The translations under genes were made by a program, and so were the position numbers. A stretch of 30,978 bases of DNA. Origin: CAZADS01 sp964483985. GTDB taxonomy: Bacteria > Pseudomonadota > Alphaproteobacteria > Thalassobaculales > Thalassobaculaceae. Within the stretch, counting starts at the first letter, position 1; each line of letters opens with the position of its first letter. The notes under the pieces are model-generated. The model did no database searches, was not told the origin of the DNA, and was given only the letters and a program-made list of their open reading frames with translations. This document shows positions 1 through 8,810 of this stretch, one piece after another. The stretch spans positions 1 through 30,978 of the forward strand of contig CAZADS010000026.1 in the NCBI GenBank assembly GCA_964483985.1. Reading direction: 5' to 3'.

Positions 1-165
1 CTTTATCCGAGCAACATGTGCGTGGATTTGTCCACCTGTCGCTTCCGCGATACCAAGGTCACGGTATTGTGCAAATCCCCGGAGACCGCTTGTAAATTCA
101 GCTTTGTCAGCATAGTTCACACAAAATTTTTGTTTATTCCAATTGGCCAATTTTTTCTCGCTCAT
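1..165 (-). CDS. Cupin-like protein, N-terminal part (runs off the left edge)
   Basis: The minus strand has an ATG at 165 preceded by a good ribosome binding site (GCAGGAGTG, 171-179 region) and an open frame of 55 codons to the window edge. The visible protein contains a YRDLGIAEATGG-Q-IHAHV segment, which resembles the start of small cupin-domain proteins often found beside catabolic genes. The metal-binding half of the barrel lies outside the window, so function cannot be tested. It sits 125 bases after the SDR gene in the same direction and may be the last visible gene of that operon. The family call is recognition from a short segment, so it is moderate. Confidence 0.6.
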   Translation of the reverse strand, partial: MSEKKLANWNKQKFCVNYADKAEFTSGLRGFAQYRDLGIAEATGGQIHAHVARIK

Positions 166-290
166 TTTAACACTCCTGCGGTTAAGTATTTGTTAGGTAA
201 AACGATTTAATAATTAAATAATTTTTTAAATTTGATAACTCAAAATGGGTAAAGCTGCCTTTCTATATTCTATACAATCTTTTTGATTCT

Positions 291-1097
291 TTAAAGTGCT
301 TGGGCTTCGTTCATGGCTTCATCGAGTTTGTTGGACAATCTAGGGCCGCCATCTGCCTCTATCGTGGTACCCGTAAGAATGCGAGATTCATCGGAAGCCA
401 AAAACAGCGCAACGCGCGCAATGTCTTCTGGTTTTCCGAGTGAATAAGGGTACTGTTTTCGTAGTCTTCTGGTTGGTTCTTGGTCATTGGGGTTACCGAA
501 GCGCTTAGCTGTCCTGTCGGTCAAAATTCCGCCTGGGCAGATCGTATTAACCCTAACAAGGTCTTTTGCATATTCGCCGGCCAAAGTTTGTGTTAGGGCG
601 ATGATTCCGCCTTTCGCCGCAACATAGACATGTTTCCTAAAAGAACCACTTGCAACTGCGACCATGGAAGACGTGTTGATAACCGAACCCCCTCCGGCTT
701 TTATAATCTCTGGAATTCCATGTCGGCAGCATAAGAACGTGCCCAATAAATCTAAAGATTGGGTATATGGCCAAACGGACATGTCGACATCAGTAACAGT
801 ATCGTCTTCGATTATTGAACCTCCGGCAGAGTTATAGAGGATATCGAGTTTACCATAACGATTTATTGTTTTTTGGACGGCGGTTTTTACGCTTTCTTCT
901 TTTGTCACGTCGGTTTGGACAAAGATCGCCTCTCGACCCATGTCCTTTATCAGTTTTTCAGCCTGCAGACCTAAGTCTTCTTGAATTTCCGCGATAACAA
1001 TTTTGGCTCCCTCTTTCGCGAAAATGTGCGCAGCGCTTTTTGCGATTCCAGAGCCTGCTCCGGTAATAAAGGCGACTTTATCCTCTAATCTAGCCAT
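291..1097 (-). CDS. SDR family oxidoreductase
   Basis: A 268-residue classical short-chain dehydrogenase, of normal family length. The cofactor motif is TGAGSGIA at residues 12-19, where the usual final glycine of TGxxxGIG is alanine. An acidic residue (E37) at the end of the second strand suggests NAD rather than NADP. The NNAG motif appears as NSAGG (89-93), the catalytic serine is in NTSS (143/144), and the catalytic pair is Y158 and K162 in YVAAK. The start ATG has an AGGAGTG site directly upstream. The gene begins 3 bases after the aldolase stop, so the two are almost surely co-translated. It probably oxidises a hydroxy-acid or sugar-acid intermediate handled by the adjacent aldolase and dehydrogenase. 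The substrate is not readable from sequence. Confidence 0.9.
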   Translation of the reverse strand: MARLEDKVAFITGAGSGIAKSAAHIFAKEGAKIVIAEIQEDLGLQAEKLIKDMGREAIFVQTDVTKEESVKTAVQKTINRYGKLDILYNSAGGSIIEDDTVTDVDMSVWPYTQSLDLLGTFLCCRHGIPEIIKAGGGSVINTSSMVAVASGSFRKHVYVAAKGGIIALTQTLAGEYAKDLVRVNTICPGGILTDRTAKRFGNPNDQEPTRRLRKQYPYSLGKPEDIARVALFLASDESRILTGTTIEADGGPRLSNKLDEAMNEAQAL

Positions 1098-1100
1098 GTT

Positions 1101-1865
1101 TCACTCCTGTAATGGTATCAGTGCATTGAAATAGGCTTGCCGTTTAATGGTTATATCCCCGCCAACCATGAGAACTTTTGCTCCAAGATTGCGATAATAG
1201 CGAGCCTGTTCTGTCGTAGAAGCCGGCATTAGACAGAGTTTCCCAGCGTCTCTTACGGTCTTCATTATATTCTCTATCCTAGGTGTTAGATATTCTTCAG
1301 CATCCTTGCCGAAGAGTCCTAAACTAATTGACCAATCAGAAGGTCCTACGGAGAAGATATCTATCCCTTCCACGCCAACAATTTCTTCCCGATTGGAATA
1401 TCCCTCATCGCTTTCAAATAGTGCCATTAGGTGAGTTGCTTGATTAGCTTGTTTCAAGGTCGCGGCTGGGTCAGACCCAAGGTTAAAATCGACACCGGCG
1501 GTATTTGATGAAACTCCGCGTTCACCTACCGGAGGATATTTCCCTAGTTTCACAAAATGTCGGGCTTGTTCTGCGTTCTTGACATCGGGAAGATTAATAA
1601 TTTGCATTCCACCATCCAACAGTCGTTGCACATGTGTGCGGCTTAATTCGAGGATTCGAGCGAGAGGCACCATACCTAGGTGTGTTATTAACCGACCTAG
1701 CGAAAGGGCTTCCGTTGTGGAAAGTGAACTGTGTTCTAGGTCCAGCCACACAACGTGGTATCCAGCCTGAGCATAGAGTTCCACATCGGTCGGAGTAACA
1801 TCTCTACAAAGAATACAATATAGCTCTTTGTGTTTATTAAGTAATTCTCCTAATCTATCGTTCAT
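1101..1865 (-). CDS. HpcH/HpaI family aldolase
   Basis: A 254-residue class II pyruvate-type aldolase of the HpcH/HpaI/citrate-lyase-beta family, which cleaves 4-hydroxy-2-oxo acids with a divalent metal. Starting at the ATG at 1865 (preceded by AGGAGCGTCGA) places the family residues at expected positions: D42 and H45 in LDLEH, R70 in PLAR, the metal ligand E151 in LFESDEG, and D177 in GPSDW. A longer open frame reaches to 2051, but the extra 62 residues overlap the neighbouring gene in another frame and lack a ribosome binding site, so I reject that start. It lies between an HIBADH-like dehydrogenase and an SDR, which fits a short route for a branched or sugar-derived hydroxy acid. The precise substrate is unknown. 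Confidence 0.88.
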   Translation of the reverse strand: MNDRLGELLNKHKELYCILCRDVTPTDVELYAQAGYHVVWLDLEHSSLSTTEALSLGRLITHLGMVPLARILELSRTHVQRLLDGGMQIINLPDVKNAEQARHFVKLGKYPPVGERGVSSNTAGVDFNLGSDPAATLKQANQATHLMALFESDEGYSNREEIVGVEGIDIFSVGPSDWSISLGLFGKDAEEYLTPRIENIMKTVRDAGKLCLMPASTTEQARYYRNLGAKVLMVGGDITIKRQAYFNALIPLQE

Positions 1866-1902
1866 TCGACGCTCCTGTTTTAGGGTATAAATATTTGAAT
1901 GC

Positions 1903-2769
1903 TTACGTCTTGTCTCGTATAAAAGGATAAATGTAGGTCTGGTCCAGACCTGGGCGAGCTTCATCCAACTCCTGAAGACCGTCTCGTGCAGCAGTCCCCA
2001 TTCTGTTTGAAGCGCCTTCAGATTGAGCTGATTCCACAAAAAGTGATGCATCTTTTCTTATGATTGCAGTAGCCCCGGCGCTATCATAAGTTTCTGTGAG
2101 CACATAGTGGGGGAAAACGTTCTGACTCACGAAGTTTTGGCCAGACGACACGTTAATTACATCCAGCATTGTTGCCATATCGATGCCACCTTTCTCACCA
2201 TACGCGAGTGCTTCACTGGTGCTAACAAAGGATGCTGCTACTAAAGAATTATTTAAAAGTTTCATGCGTTGCCCCTGTCCAGTACCCGTACCGATATTGA
2301 AAATATTAGCGCCAAAAGAATTGAATAAAGGTTCAAGAACTGAAAACAATTGTTCTTTTCCGGAGAACATAATCGTTAACTCACCTGCATGAGACCGAAT
2401 TTTATTACCTGACACCGGTGCGTCAACGTAATCAATATCATTTTCTGATAAACGAGCATGGGCGGTTAGTGCTGCCTCTGGCCCAACCGTAGAAGTATTC
2501 ACAACCACGCGAGTGCTTGATTCTGGGGTTCGGCAAATTTCGCCAATGACCTGATTCAAGGCGGCTACGCTAGGAAGAGATAAAGTTATTATATCCGATC
2601 GAAGTGCCACTTCTGATACCGAGTCGGCACTTTCTGCTCCTTTTGGAGCACGCTCGGCTGTGCCTGCGATATCAAATACAATCATATGGAAGCCCGCTTT
2701 TGCTATATTGTCGGCGATTGGTTTGCCAATATTTCCCAGACCTATGAAACCAATTTTTTCGTTTGCCAT
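1903..2769 (-). CDS. NAD(P)-dependent oxidoreductase, 3-hydroxyisobutyrate dehydrogenase family
   Basis: A beta-hydroxyacid dehydrogenase of 288 residues when started at the ATG at 2769, which matches the family length of about 290-300. It shows the Rossmann motif GFIGLGNIGKPIA (7-19), the substrate-binding signature DAPVSG (116-121) followed by AGELTIM, and the catalytic lysine K170 in MKLLNN. The enzyme would oxidise a 3-hydroxy acid to a semialdehyde or keto acid in the cytosol. The frame is open back to 2898, inside the preceding gene, but the Rossmann fold begins right after 2769. In-frame ATGs at 2778 and 2787 are alternatives; a GGGAG lies upstream. It starts 44 bases after the GldG-DUF4340 gene and precedes the aldolase by 37 bases. 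Confidence 0.88.
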   Translation of the reverse strand: MANEKIGFIGLGNIGKPIADNIAKAGFHMIVFDIAGTAERAPKGAESADSVSEVALRSDIITLSLPSVAALNQVIGEICRTPESSTRVVVNTSTVGPEAALTAHARLSENDIDYVDAPVSGNKIRSHAGELTIMFSGKEQLFSVLEPLFNSFGANIFNIGTGTGQGQRMKLLNNSLVAASFVSTSEALAYGEKGGIDMATMLDVINVSSGQNFVSQNVFPHYVLTETYDSAGATAIIRKDASLFVESAQSEGASNRMGTAARDGLQELDEARPGLDQTYIYPFIRDKT

Positions 2770-2813
2770 TGCCTGCATTTCTCCCATTGGTTGATTTGAA
2801 GTTAATTTGATAT

Positions 2814-5800
2814 TTATTCGGGCGGAGGTTTGACGATTGTAATATCTTCTTTTGTGAGTAAGAACGCTTTTCCTTTGTGAGCGGGGATTTGATACCACCA
2901 GGGATTGTGTTTCTGGTTTATTACTAATCCTTGGGATCTTGCATCGTCCGACGTTTTCATCCCTTTAATTTGTTTCTCGTTAAAGTATGTTAGTTTACTT
3001 TTAGTCGGGTCAAACCGTGCTCGAAAATTCACCCAATATTTATTTTCAATAAATTTGACTTTTAGCTCAACTATGAGACCTTCAAAAGTTGTAAATTCCG
3101 CCGATATTGCGTCAAAAATATCATACTGGGAAATCGGCATTACGTCGTCGAACCTAATCATTTCCAGGCTTGATATCAGTTTCTCAGCTTCTGCAGCTTT
3201 TAGTAGAACCGTCCCAGCAGGTAGCTGAGCTAACTGGGTGGTCTTAGTCGTTGGATTTAAACTGACGGATCCGTGCGAATGAAAAATTTTATCGTTTGGA
3301 TCGGTTCTGAATAAATAAATAGATTTGTTTCCTTGTTTAATGGTTTTAACGGACTGGATACGGCGTCTTTGAATAATAGGTAGTCTGCTATCTAACCATT
3401 TAACAATTTCATCCGGTGCTTTAAATTTAGCCTCGGCTAACCAAGCCTGATTATCCTTTGCTTTACGAACATAAATGAGTTCCGGTACGTTCGGTGAGCC
3501 AGGGGATTCTACTTTGCCTAATAGTATGGACGCTAATTCAACATCTTCAGCATTCTGTAAAGTTATTAATATACCCTTGCCGAGATCTTGAGGCTTATTT
3601 AAATGTAATTTGCCATGTAAGGTGGATTTTTTGGTTTTTAGCTCAATAGGCTTTAAGTTTGAAATGCCCAGTATCGTTTTCTTTACGGTCTCCAAGTTGG
3701 CTGGATAGCCGTGTTTTTTCGGAACGATCCATTTGTTTGCCGTGCTTTTTAAAATTCGAAACACACCGGATCGTGTTTCAATAATTATCGATACAATGGA
3801 ATTGACGTCTTGATTTAAATCAGGAAAAATTTTTTCTGGGAGTGTTCGTGGCCCGGATTTAAAATCCCTGTCATACAATATCCAGGCAGACAGGAAAAAA
3901 AATAAACCCACGATCACTGTTAGCCCTTTATGAATACGGGGCTTCATTTGAGTAAAACGGTACCAATGGATAATACTAAGTGTGTACCGACGGCGCGATC
4001 GAAAAAACAAAATTAGTGGTGTTGAGAGTCCGATGACGATGGGTATTAATCCAATATTCGCAAATTTTATTGTTGCTTGTAGACGATCAACATCATCGTG
4101 AAGTTTGCGCCGAACTTGCTGTATTTGTTTTTTAAAGTAATCGATTTCCGCTCGGGCTTTGCTAATTTCTGATTTGGTTTCTCCAACTTGAACCGGTCCT
4201 GGCGAGTTACGGTCTTTTGAAGATAAGGTCTCAATGTTTTGCCGAGCTCGTTTGATTTTGTTATTTATATCTCGCTCGTATTTTAGGAACTGTTGTTCTG
4301 CCGAACGGTTCATGTCATTTAATACGGAAAGAGGTCGGGATGACTTGCTCCGGAGGCGAAGATTTACGAGTTCAGTTGATCCCGATAGGTTTTCAAGGGC
4401 ATTCATTAGCAAATTGGCATTTGCGGCTATCGGTATACTTATTTCTTGCCCCGAAACGCGTTGTTTGCGCTGCCAAAGTTGGTCAAATAATAGATCCGTG
4501 TCAGCAATAACTATTAAATTTATAGATTGTAGGCTTTTGTCGTGATGCGGGCTTAGTTTTTTGTTGGTATTTTTTATCTGGTCAAGCACGGATCTAGGAG
4601 GTCCGTCCGGAAAACTACTTGAAACGAGACCAGCGATACGTGCAGCTATTACATGTTTCTTTTTATCTGATTTAAAGAATTCTATTAATCGTTCGGGATG
4701 GGGAGAGGCACTTAGAAGATCGGCATCCAATAGCATTGAATTTTTTGATGTTTCTACAAGAGGTGTCAGCTTTGTTTCGCTCGATTCAACTTCCACAATG
4801 CTGCCGGCACTTGCGATATTTAAAGAACCCAACCCGTTTGTTACTATGTCGTTTTGGTTGAGATGTCGCTGAGACAAGCGCAGCCAGGGCAGGTATGGAA
4901 TGATTTTTTGTTGGCCATCGCTACTAGCGTCAACTTTCTGCGCCGTATTGAAATCCCCGATTATTTTCCCGGGGACTATGGAAACCCCCCAACGGTTCAA
5001 CAGAGATTCTAGATTTGAATCTTTTCTGGGAATAATCCCTTTGGTGGACCCTTGGTTGCGTTGAGAGATTGCTACCTCGGAATAAGGGTCTACAAATGCG
5101 ATAAGTTTTCCTCCTTTTAATACATATTGGTCAATCGCATAAAGAATCTTTTCATCCAACAGACCGGGATGTACGATTAGTAAAGCGTCCAGGTTATCGG
5201 GAATTGGAAAACCCTTTAGGATTCGAAGTTCAAAACGTTTCCGGACAAAGTCAACGATTGCCCATGATGGCCGACTTCTGCCGTGCAAACTCATCATGCT
5301 ATTTTCTTCACTATGCATTTGGTGACTGGTCAATAGGCCGATTACCGGTCTCCTTGCCATAGAAAGTCGATGCATCAATTGCGTTAATTCATACTCAAGA
5401 AAATGTTCCTTTTCTTGAGTAAAAAACGGAATGATTTGGACGCCATCTGTGGAGTTTGTACCTATCAACCCAAAATATAATTTGGCACCATTTTTCATCT
5501 CTATTGATCTTAGACCAGACCTATCCGCAATATTTTCATGTTCAATCGAGGTTCCAGGATCAATGACTTCTAATTGGATCATATTGGAAGATGCGGTGAC
5601 ATATCGTTCTAATAGTTCTTGGACTCTTTGACCATATCGCCTAATGGCCGGAGCTTCTTTTGTTAGATTATTAGAGAAAAAGTATTTTAATTTTATTGGT
5701 TCTTCCATACTGGCAGCAATTTTGAGAGTGGCAGGAGTCAACGTGAACAGCCCATCCTCTGTTAGATCCAGTTTGGTGTTTGATAGTAGAGAACCGGCCA

Positions 5801-5891
5801 GAAAATTAAGTAAAACGAATAGAATAAAGGCGAATAGCACGTCTAGACCTGTTACAGCTTTTCTTTTAAAAATTAAAAATCCGGCGTTCAC
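2814..5891 (-). CDS. GldG-like ABC transporter auxiliary protein fused to a DUF4340 domain
   Basis: A 1025-residue membrane protein. Residues 17-36 form a membrane anchor. Residues about 45-500 resemble the periplasmic GldG/IFT52-like domain (DLTEDGLFTLTPAT, RPVIGLLTSH, GGKLIAFVDPY). Residues about 528-606 are charged and look coiled coil, and 610-630 form a second membrane segment. A third membrane segment (656-674) then begins a DUF4340-like region to the C-terminus. The GldG and DUF4340 parts are usually separate adjacent genes; here one unbroken frame covers both. Its ATG overlaps the permease stop by 4 bases, so translation is coupled. With the ATPase and permease it would form an exporter-like complex. 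In Bacteroidetes, GldA/F/G serve gliding; in proteobacteria the cargo is unknown. Confidence 0.85.
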   Translation of the reverse strand: MNAGFLIFKRKAVTGLDVLFAFILFVLLNFLAGSLLSNTKLDLTEDGLFTLTPATLKIAASMEEPIKLKYFFSNNLTKEAPAIRRYGQRVQELLERYVTASSNMIQLEVIDPGTSIEHENIADRSGLRSIEMKNGAKLYFGLIGTNSTDGVQIIPFFTQEKEHFLEYELTQLMHRLSMARRPVIGLLTSHQMHSEENSMMSLHGRSRPSWAIVDFVRKRFELRILKGFPIPDNLDALLIVHPGLLDEKILYAIDQYVLKGGKLIAFVDPYSEVAISQRNQGSTKGIIPRKDSNLESLLNRWGVSIVPGKIIGDFNTAQKVDASSDGQQKIIPYLPWLRLSQRHLNQNDIVTNGLGSLNIASAGSIVEVESSETKLTPLVETSKNSMLLDADLLSASPHPERLIEFFKSDKKKHVIAARIAGLVSSSFPDGPPRSVLDQIKNTNKKLSPHHDKSLQSINLIVIADTDLLFDQLWQRKQRVSGQEISIPIAANANLLMNALENLSGSTELVNLRLRSKSSRPLSVLNDMNRSAEQQFLKYERDINNKIKRARQNIETLSSKDRNSPGPVQVGETKSEISKARAEIDYFKKQIQQVRRKLHDDVDRLQATIKFANIGLIPIVIGLSTPLILFFRSRRRYTLSIIHWYRFTQMKPRIHKGLTVIVGLFFFLSAWILYDRDFKSGPRTLPEKIFPDLNQDVNSIVSIIIETRSGVFRILKSTANKWIVPKKHGYPANLETVKKTILGISNLKPIELKTKKSTLHGKLHLNKPQDLGKGILITLQNAEDVELASILLGKVESPGSPNVPELIYVRKAKDNQAWLAEAKFKAPDEIVKWLDSRLPIIQRRRIQSVKTIKQGNKSIYLFRTDPNDKIFHSHGSVSLNPTTKTTQLAQLPAGTVLLKAAEAEKLISSLEMIRFDDVMPISQYDIFDAISAEFTTFEGLIVELKVKFIENKYWVNFRARFDPTKSKLTYFNEKQIKGMKTSDDARSQGLVINQKHNPWWYQIPAHKGKAFLLTKEDITIVKPPPE

Positions 5892-6613
5892 TTTGCTTTA
5901 TTTCTTTCTATTACGTATAGATTAACGAAAAGCCAAAAACAAATGAGGGACATGAAGTAAACAATGTCTCGAGCATCAATCACGCCTTGGGTGATGGCTT
6001 TAAAATGAGAGAGAAAACTGAAAGAAGCGATTGAGTGTAAAACGACTGTTGGCGCCCATTCGGCAAAAAAATCGAGTACTATAGGAGCTCCTGATACAGT
6101 GAATAGGAAATTAATGACAAAACTTATAATAAACGCCACGGACTGGCTTTTTGTTGCCGCGGAAACACAAGATCCAATCGCCAGATAGGCGCCAGCCATA
6201 AGGGCAGCACCGATATAACTTGCAAAAATAACCCCATGATCGGGGTCTCCTAAATAGCTGACGGTTAGCCACAACGGAAAGGTTAATCCCAGCAAGACTG
6301 ATGTAAATAACCATGCTGCGAAGAACTTTCCTAGCACCGTCGATAGAGTAGTAACAGGAAGTGTGAGCAGAAGTTCAATAGCTCCTGATCTCCTTTCTTC
6401 TGACCAGAGTCGCATTGAAATTGCTGGCAAAAGCACTAGAAAAATCCATGGTAAAAATCCAAAAAATGGTTTTAGATCAGCTTCGCCACGGATAAAAAAA
6501 CCGCCTGGATAAAATGTAAGAATACCTGTCAGAAATAAGAATAAAATCCCAAATATATATGCGATAGGTGTGTCGAAATAACTGACAAATTCCCTTTGAA
6601 ATATGGCGCCCAT
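5888..6613 (-). CDS. ABC-2 type permease, GldF-like
   Basis: A 241-residue integral membrane protein with about six hydrophobic segments. It has the ABC-2 coupling-helix hallmark MRLWSEERRSGAIELLLTLP near residues 67-86, which contacts the ATPase. Length and layout fit the permease that accompanies GldA-type ATPases. It follows the ATPase gene by 36 bases and overlaps the GldG fusion gene by 4 bases, so the three form one operon and probably one complex in the inner membrane. The transported substrate is not evident. Confidence 0.88.
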   Translation of the reverse strand: MGAIFQREFVSYFDTPIAYIFGILFLFLTGILTFYPGGFFIRGEADLKPFFGFLPWIFLVLLPAISMRLWSEERRSGAIELLLTLPVTTLSTVLGKFFAAWLFTSVLLGLTFPLWLTVSYLGDPDHGVIFASYIGAALMAGAYLAIGSCVSAATKSQSVAFIISFVINFLFTVSGAPIVLDFFAEWAPTVVLHSIASFSFLSHFKAITQGVIDARDIVYFMSLICFWLFVNLYVIERNKAK

Positions 6614-6649
6614 AATGATAGCTCAATTGTTTTTAAATAACGACTGCAT

Positions 6650-7570
6650 TTATTCTTTTGGTCTCGTTGTGAGGTGATAAAATACCTCGTCTAAATCCGG
6701 TGAAACTACATGCAGCTCATCCAGTAACCAGCTCCGGTTTTTAGCTATTTCCTTGATGAGGTTAAGTGTTTGCGAAGTTTCTTTAGAGTAAACTCGGTAG
6801 GAAATAGCAGATATCCTTTCCACGGCAGACACGCCGTCAAGCTCAGTTAAAATCGGAGCGATATCTGCAGTAGGCGATTGAATGAATATCGATTTATTTG
6901 TAATAGTCTCCCGTTTTAAAATGTCGGGCGTTGTATCTACGAGTTTCTGCCCGTTGGACATAACAACGGCACGATTGCAGACGATTTGAACTTCATTTAA
7001 ATCGTGGGTTGATATGATTATGGCCTTTTGTTGAGCAATATCATTAATAAATTCGCGAAGTTCCCTTTTCTGGTTCGGGTCCAATCCGTCAGTGGGTTCA
7101 TCTAATAATAAAATTGGGGGATCATGCAAGATTGCTTGGGCCAAAGCGACTCTACGCTTAAAGCCTTTCGATAATGTTTGGATCCGCTGCTCTAACACTG
7201 ATTCCAGATTGACTTTATTAACGACATAATCAAATCGTTCCTTCATTTTTGTAGGATTTAATCCCCGTGCCTTTCCAACGAAATGCAAAAAATTGACGGG
7301 TGTCATATCAGGATAACATGGAGCACCTTCAGGCAGATACCCAAGCTGTTGTTTTGAGGCTAATGCTTGTTTGACCACGTCAAATCCACGAATCCGGATC
7401 GTTCCCGATGTTGGCGTTAGAAAACCTGCTATCATACGAAAAGTGGTTGATTTTCCAGCTCCATTCGGACCTAGAAACGCAATGACATCACCTTCATAGA
7501 CGCTCAAACTAAGTTCATCTACTGCTGTAAATGCCCCGAATTGTTTATGAAGGCGGTCAATCTCAATCAT
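6650..7570 (-). CDS. ABC transporter ATP-binding protein, GldA-like
   Basis: A 306-residue ATPase with all core motifs: Walker A GPNGAGKST (34-42), a Q-loop at Q75 (QLGYLPE), signature LSKGFKRR (133-140), Walker B ILLLDEP (153-159) and the H-loop histidine 189. The sequence DGLDPNQ after Walker B and the roughly 100-residue C-terminal extension are typical of ABC-2 exporters, including GldA. It is the first gene of the minus-strand run that continues through the permease, the GldG fusion and a set of metabolic enzymes. Its promoter should lie in 7571-7650, after the dctP terminator. Confidence 0.92.
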   Translation of the reverse strand: MIEIDRLHKQFGAFTAVDELSLSVYEGDVIAFLGPNGAGKSTTFRMIAGFLTPTSGTIRIRGFDVVKQALASKQQLGYLPEGAPCYPDMTPVNFLHFVGKARGLNPTKMKERFDYVVNKVNLESVLEQRIQTLSKGFKRRVALAQAILHDPPILLLDEPTDGLDPNQKRELREFINDIAQQKAIIISTHDLNEVQIVCNRAVVMSNGQKLVDTTPDILKRETITNKSIFIQSPTADIAPILTELDGVSAVERISAISYRVYSKETSQTLNLIKEIAKNRSWLLDELHVVSPDLDEVFYHLTTRPKE

Positions 7571-7657
7571 ATTAAGAAAAGTTGTTGTATTTTTAACTGG
7601 TAGTACAGGTATCTAGGCTGGGTAAATGTTGAATTTAAGATGAATATTATAACCAAA

Positions 7658-7688
7658 AAAAGGGTGGGTCGAAAATGCCCACCCTTTT
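7658..7688 (-). terminator. Intrinsic terminator of dctP (possibly bidirectional)
   Basis: Arms AAAAGGGTGGG (7658-7668) and CCCACCCTTTT (7678-7688) are perfectly complementary around a 9-base loop. On the minus strand the hairpin is followed by a run of seven T, so it should end transcripts coming from dctP. On the plus strand the T-rich arm makes it look bidirectional. It cleanly separates the dctP transcript from the ABC operon. Confidence 0.85.
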
Positions 7689-7751
7689 CTTAACCTAAAT
7701 TCCCGGGTCCTTTACGCGGTCCCTTGAAATCATATCGGTGCTTTTGCCAAA

Positions 7752-8810
7752 TCACTCTACATAAGCCAAGTTACCCCAGGTCGCCCATGCTTTGCGAAAA
7801 GCAGTGAAAGACTTGTGTACTCGTGCAAATGTTTTGTCTTTTGCGATTTCTTCTTTGACAACTTCACCCCAGGCAGCCCTGAATTTGGCAAGATCCTCGT
7901 CGGACCAGCGTAGTGTTGTCACACCTTGCTTCTCTTTCATTCGCTTGAGAGCTCCGATTTGAAGTCCCTCGGAATCGGCTAGCGAAACTTGGTTTACCCA
8001 GCCACATGCTGCCGTGAGAACGTATTTATGATAATCGGAAAGGTTATCATACGTATCTTTATGCCAATCTACCGTTTGTAAGGAAACCTGTTGATGCCAA
8101 CCTGGGAAATAATTCCATTTTGCAATTTCTGCAAATCCAAGGTTTTCATCAATAGCTGGCATAGAGAATTCACTTGCATCAATAACCCCACGTTCGAGAG
8201 CTGGATAAATATCTGTCGCTGCAAGTAATTGGGTTGAAACGCCGAATTTTTGGAGAACCTTGGCACCATAACCAAAGATTCTCATTTTCATTCCGTCCAG
8301 ATCCTCGATGCCGTTCAATTTTTTCTTAAACCAACCGGCAGTTTCCGGCGCCACTGTGGTACAAGGAATATCACCGCGCAGGCCTATACTATCGTATAAT
8401 TCATTGAACAGGTCTCGTCCTCCACCGTGTTCTATCCACGCATAAAATTCACCAGCTCTCGGCCCAAAAGGCACGGCTACAAAGAAATTTAAGGCCGGAA
8501 TTGTGCCAGAATGAAGGCCAGCAGAACCATAAGCAACTTTAAGACCGCCGCCCCGTATCGCTTCACTGTAATTAAATCCTGGGACAAGACTACCAGGCTC
8601 AAAATATTTGAGCGTCAAAGACTTTTGGGACAATTTTGTTACAGCCTTGGAAAACCGTTTACCGCCAATCCCCAGGATTGGAAGGGTGCTGGGGACAAAA
8701 CCGTGGAGTTTATACTTCTTTTTATCCCCTGCGTCGGAAGGGGTTGCCATCCCTAGACCGAGTCCCGCAATAATAGCTGCCATAATTGGCAGTTTTAACC
8801 ATTTTAACAT
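7752..8810 (-). CDS. dctP: TRAP transporter solute-binding protein DctP
   Basis: A 352-residue periplasmic binding protein. The N-terminus (K-W-L-K, a hydrophobic stretch, then TPSDAG) is a signal peptide with likely cleavage near residue 27. The body matches the DctP family: an AYGSAGLHSGTIPALNFF segment, PCTTVAPETAGWF, then GMKMRIFGYGAKVLQKFGV and DIYPALERGVIDASEF, where the family binds the carboxylate of its ligand. A strong ribosome binding site GCGGAGGAT precedes the ATG. The permease genes dctM and dctQ lie about 900 bases away on the opposite strand, so the receptor is divergently transcribed. The ligand is probably an organic acid; which one cannot be told. Confidence 0.92.
   Translation of the reverse strand: MLKWLKLPIMAAIIAGLGLGMATPSDAGDKKKYKLHGFVPSTLPILGIGGKRFSKAVTKLSQKSLTLKYFEPGSLVPGFNYSEAIRGGGLKVAYGSAGLHSGTIPALNFFVAVPFGPRAGEFYAWIEHGGGRDLFNELYDSIGLRGDIPCTTVAPETAGWFKKKLNGIEDLDGMKMRIFGYGAKVLQKFGVSTQLLAATDIYPALERGVIDASEFSMPAIDENLGFAEIAKWNYFPGWHQQVSLQTVDWHKDTYDNLSDYHKYVLTAACGWVNQVSLADSEGLQIGALKRMKEKQGVTTLRWSDEDLAKFRAAWGEVVKEEIAKDKTFARVHKSFTAFRKAWATWGNLAYVE

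Noticed and set aside
1866..2051. N-terminal extension of the aldolase gene
   Set aside because: It overlaps the HIBADH-like gene in another frame, has no ribosome binding site, and shifts the catalytic residues away from their family positions.
2770..2898. N-terminal extension of the HIBADH-like gene
   Set aside because: It lies within the GldG-DUF4340 coding sequence and the Rossmann motif begins right after the ATG at 2769.
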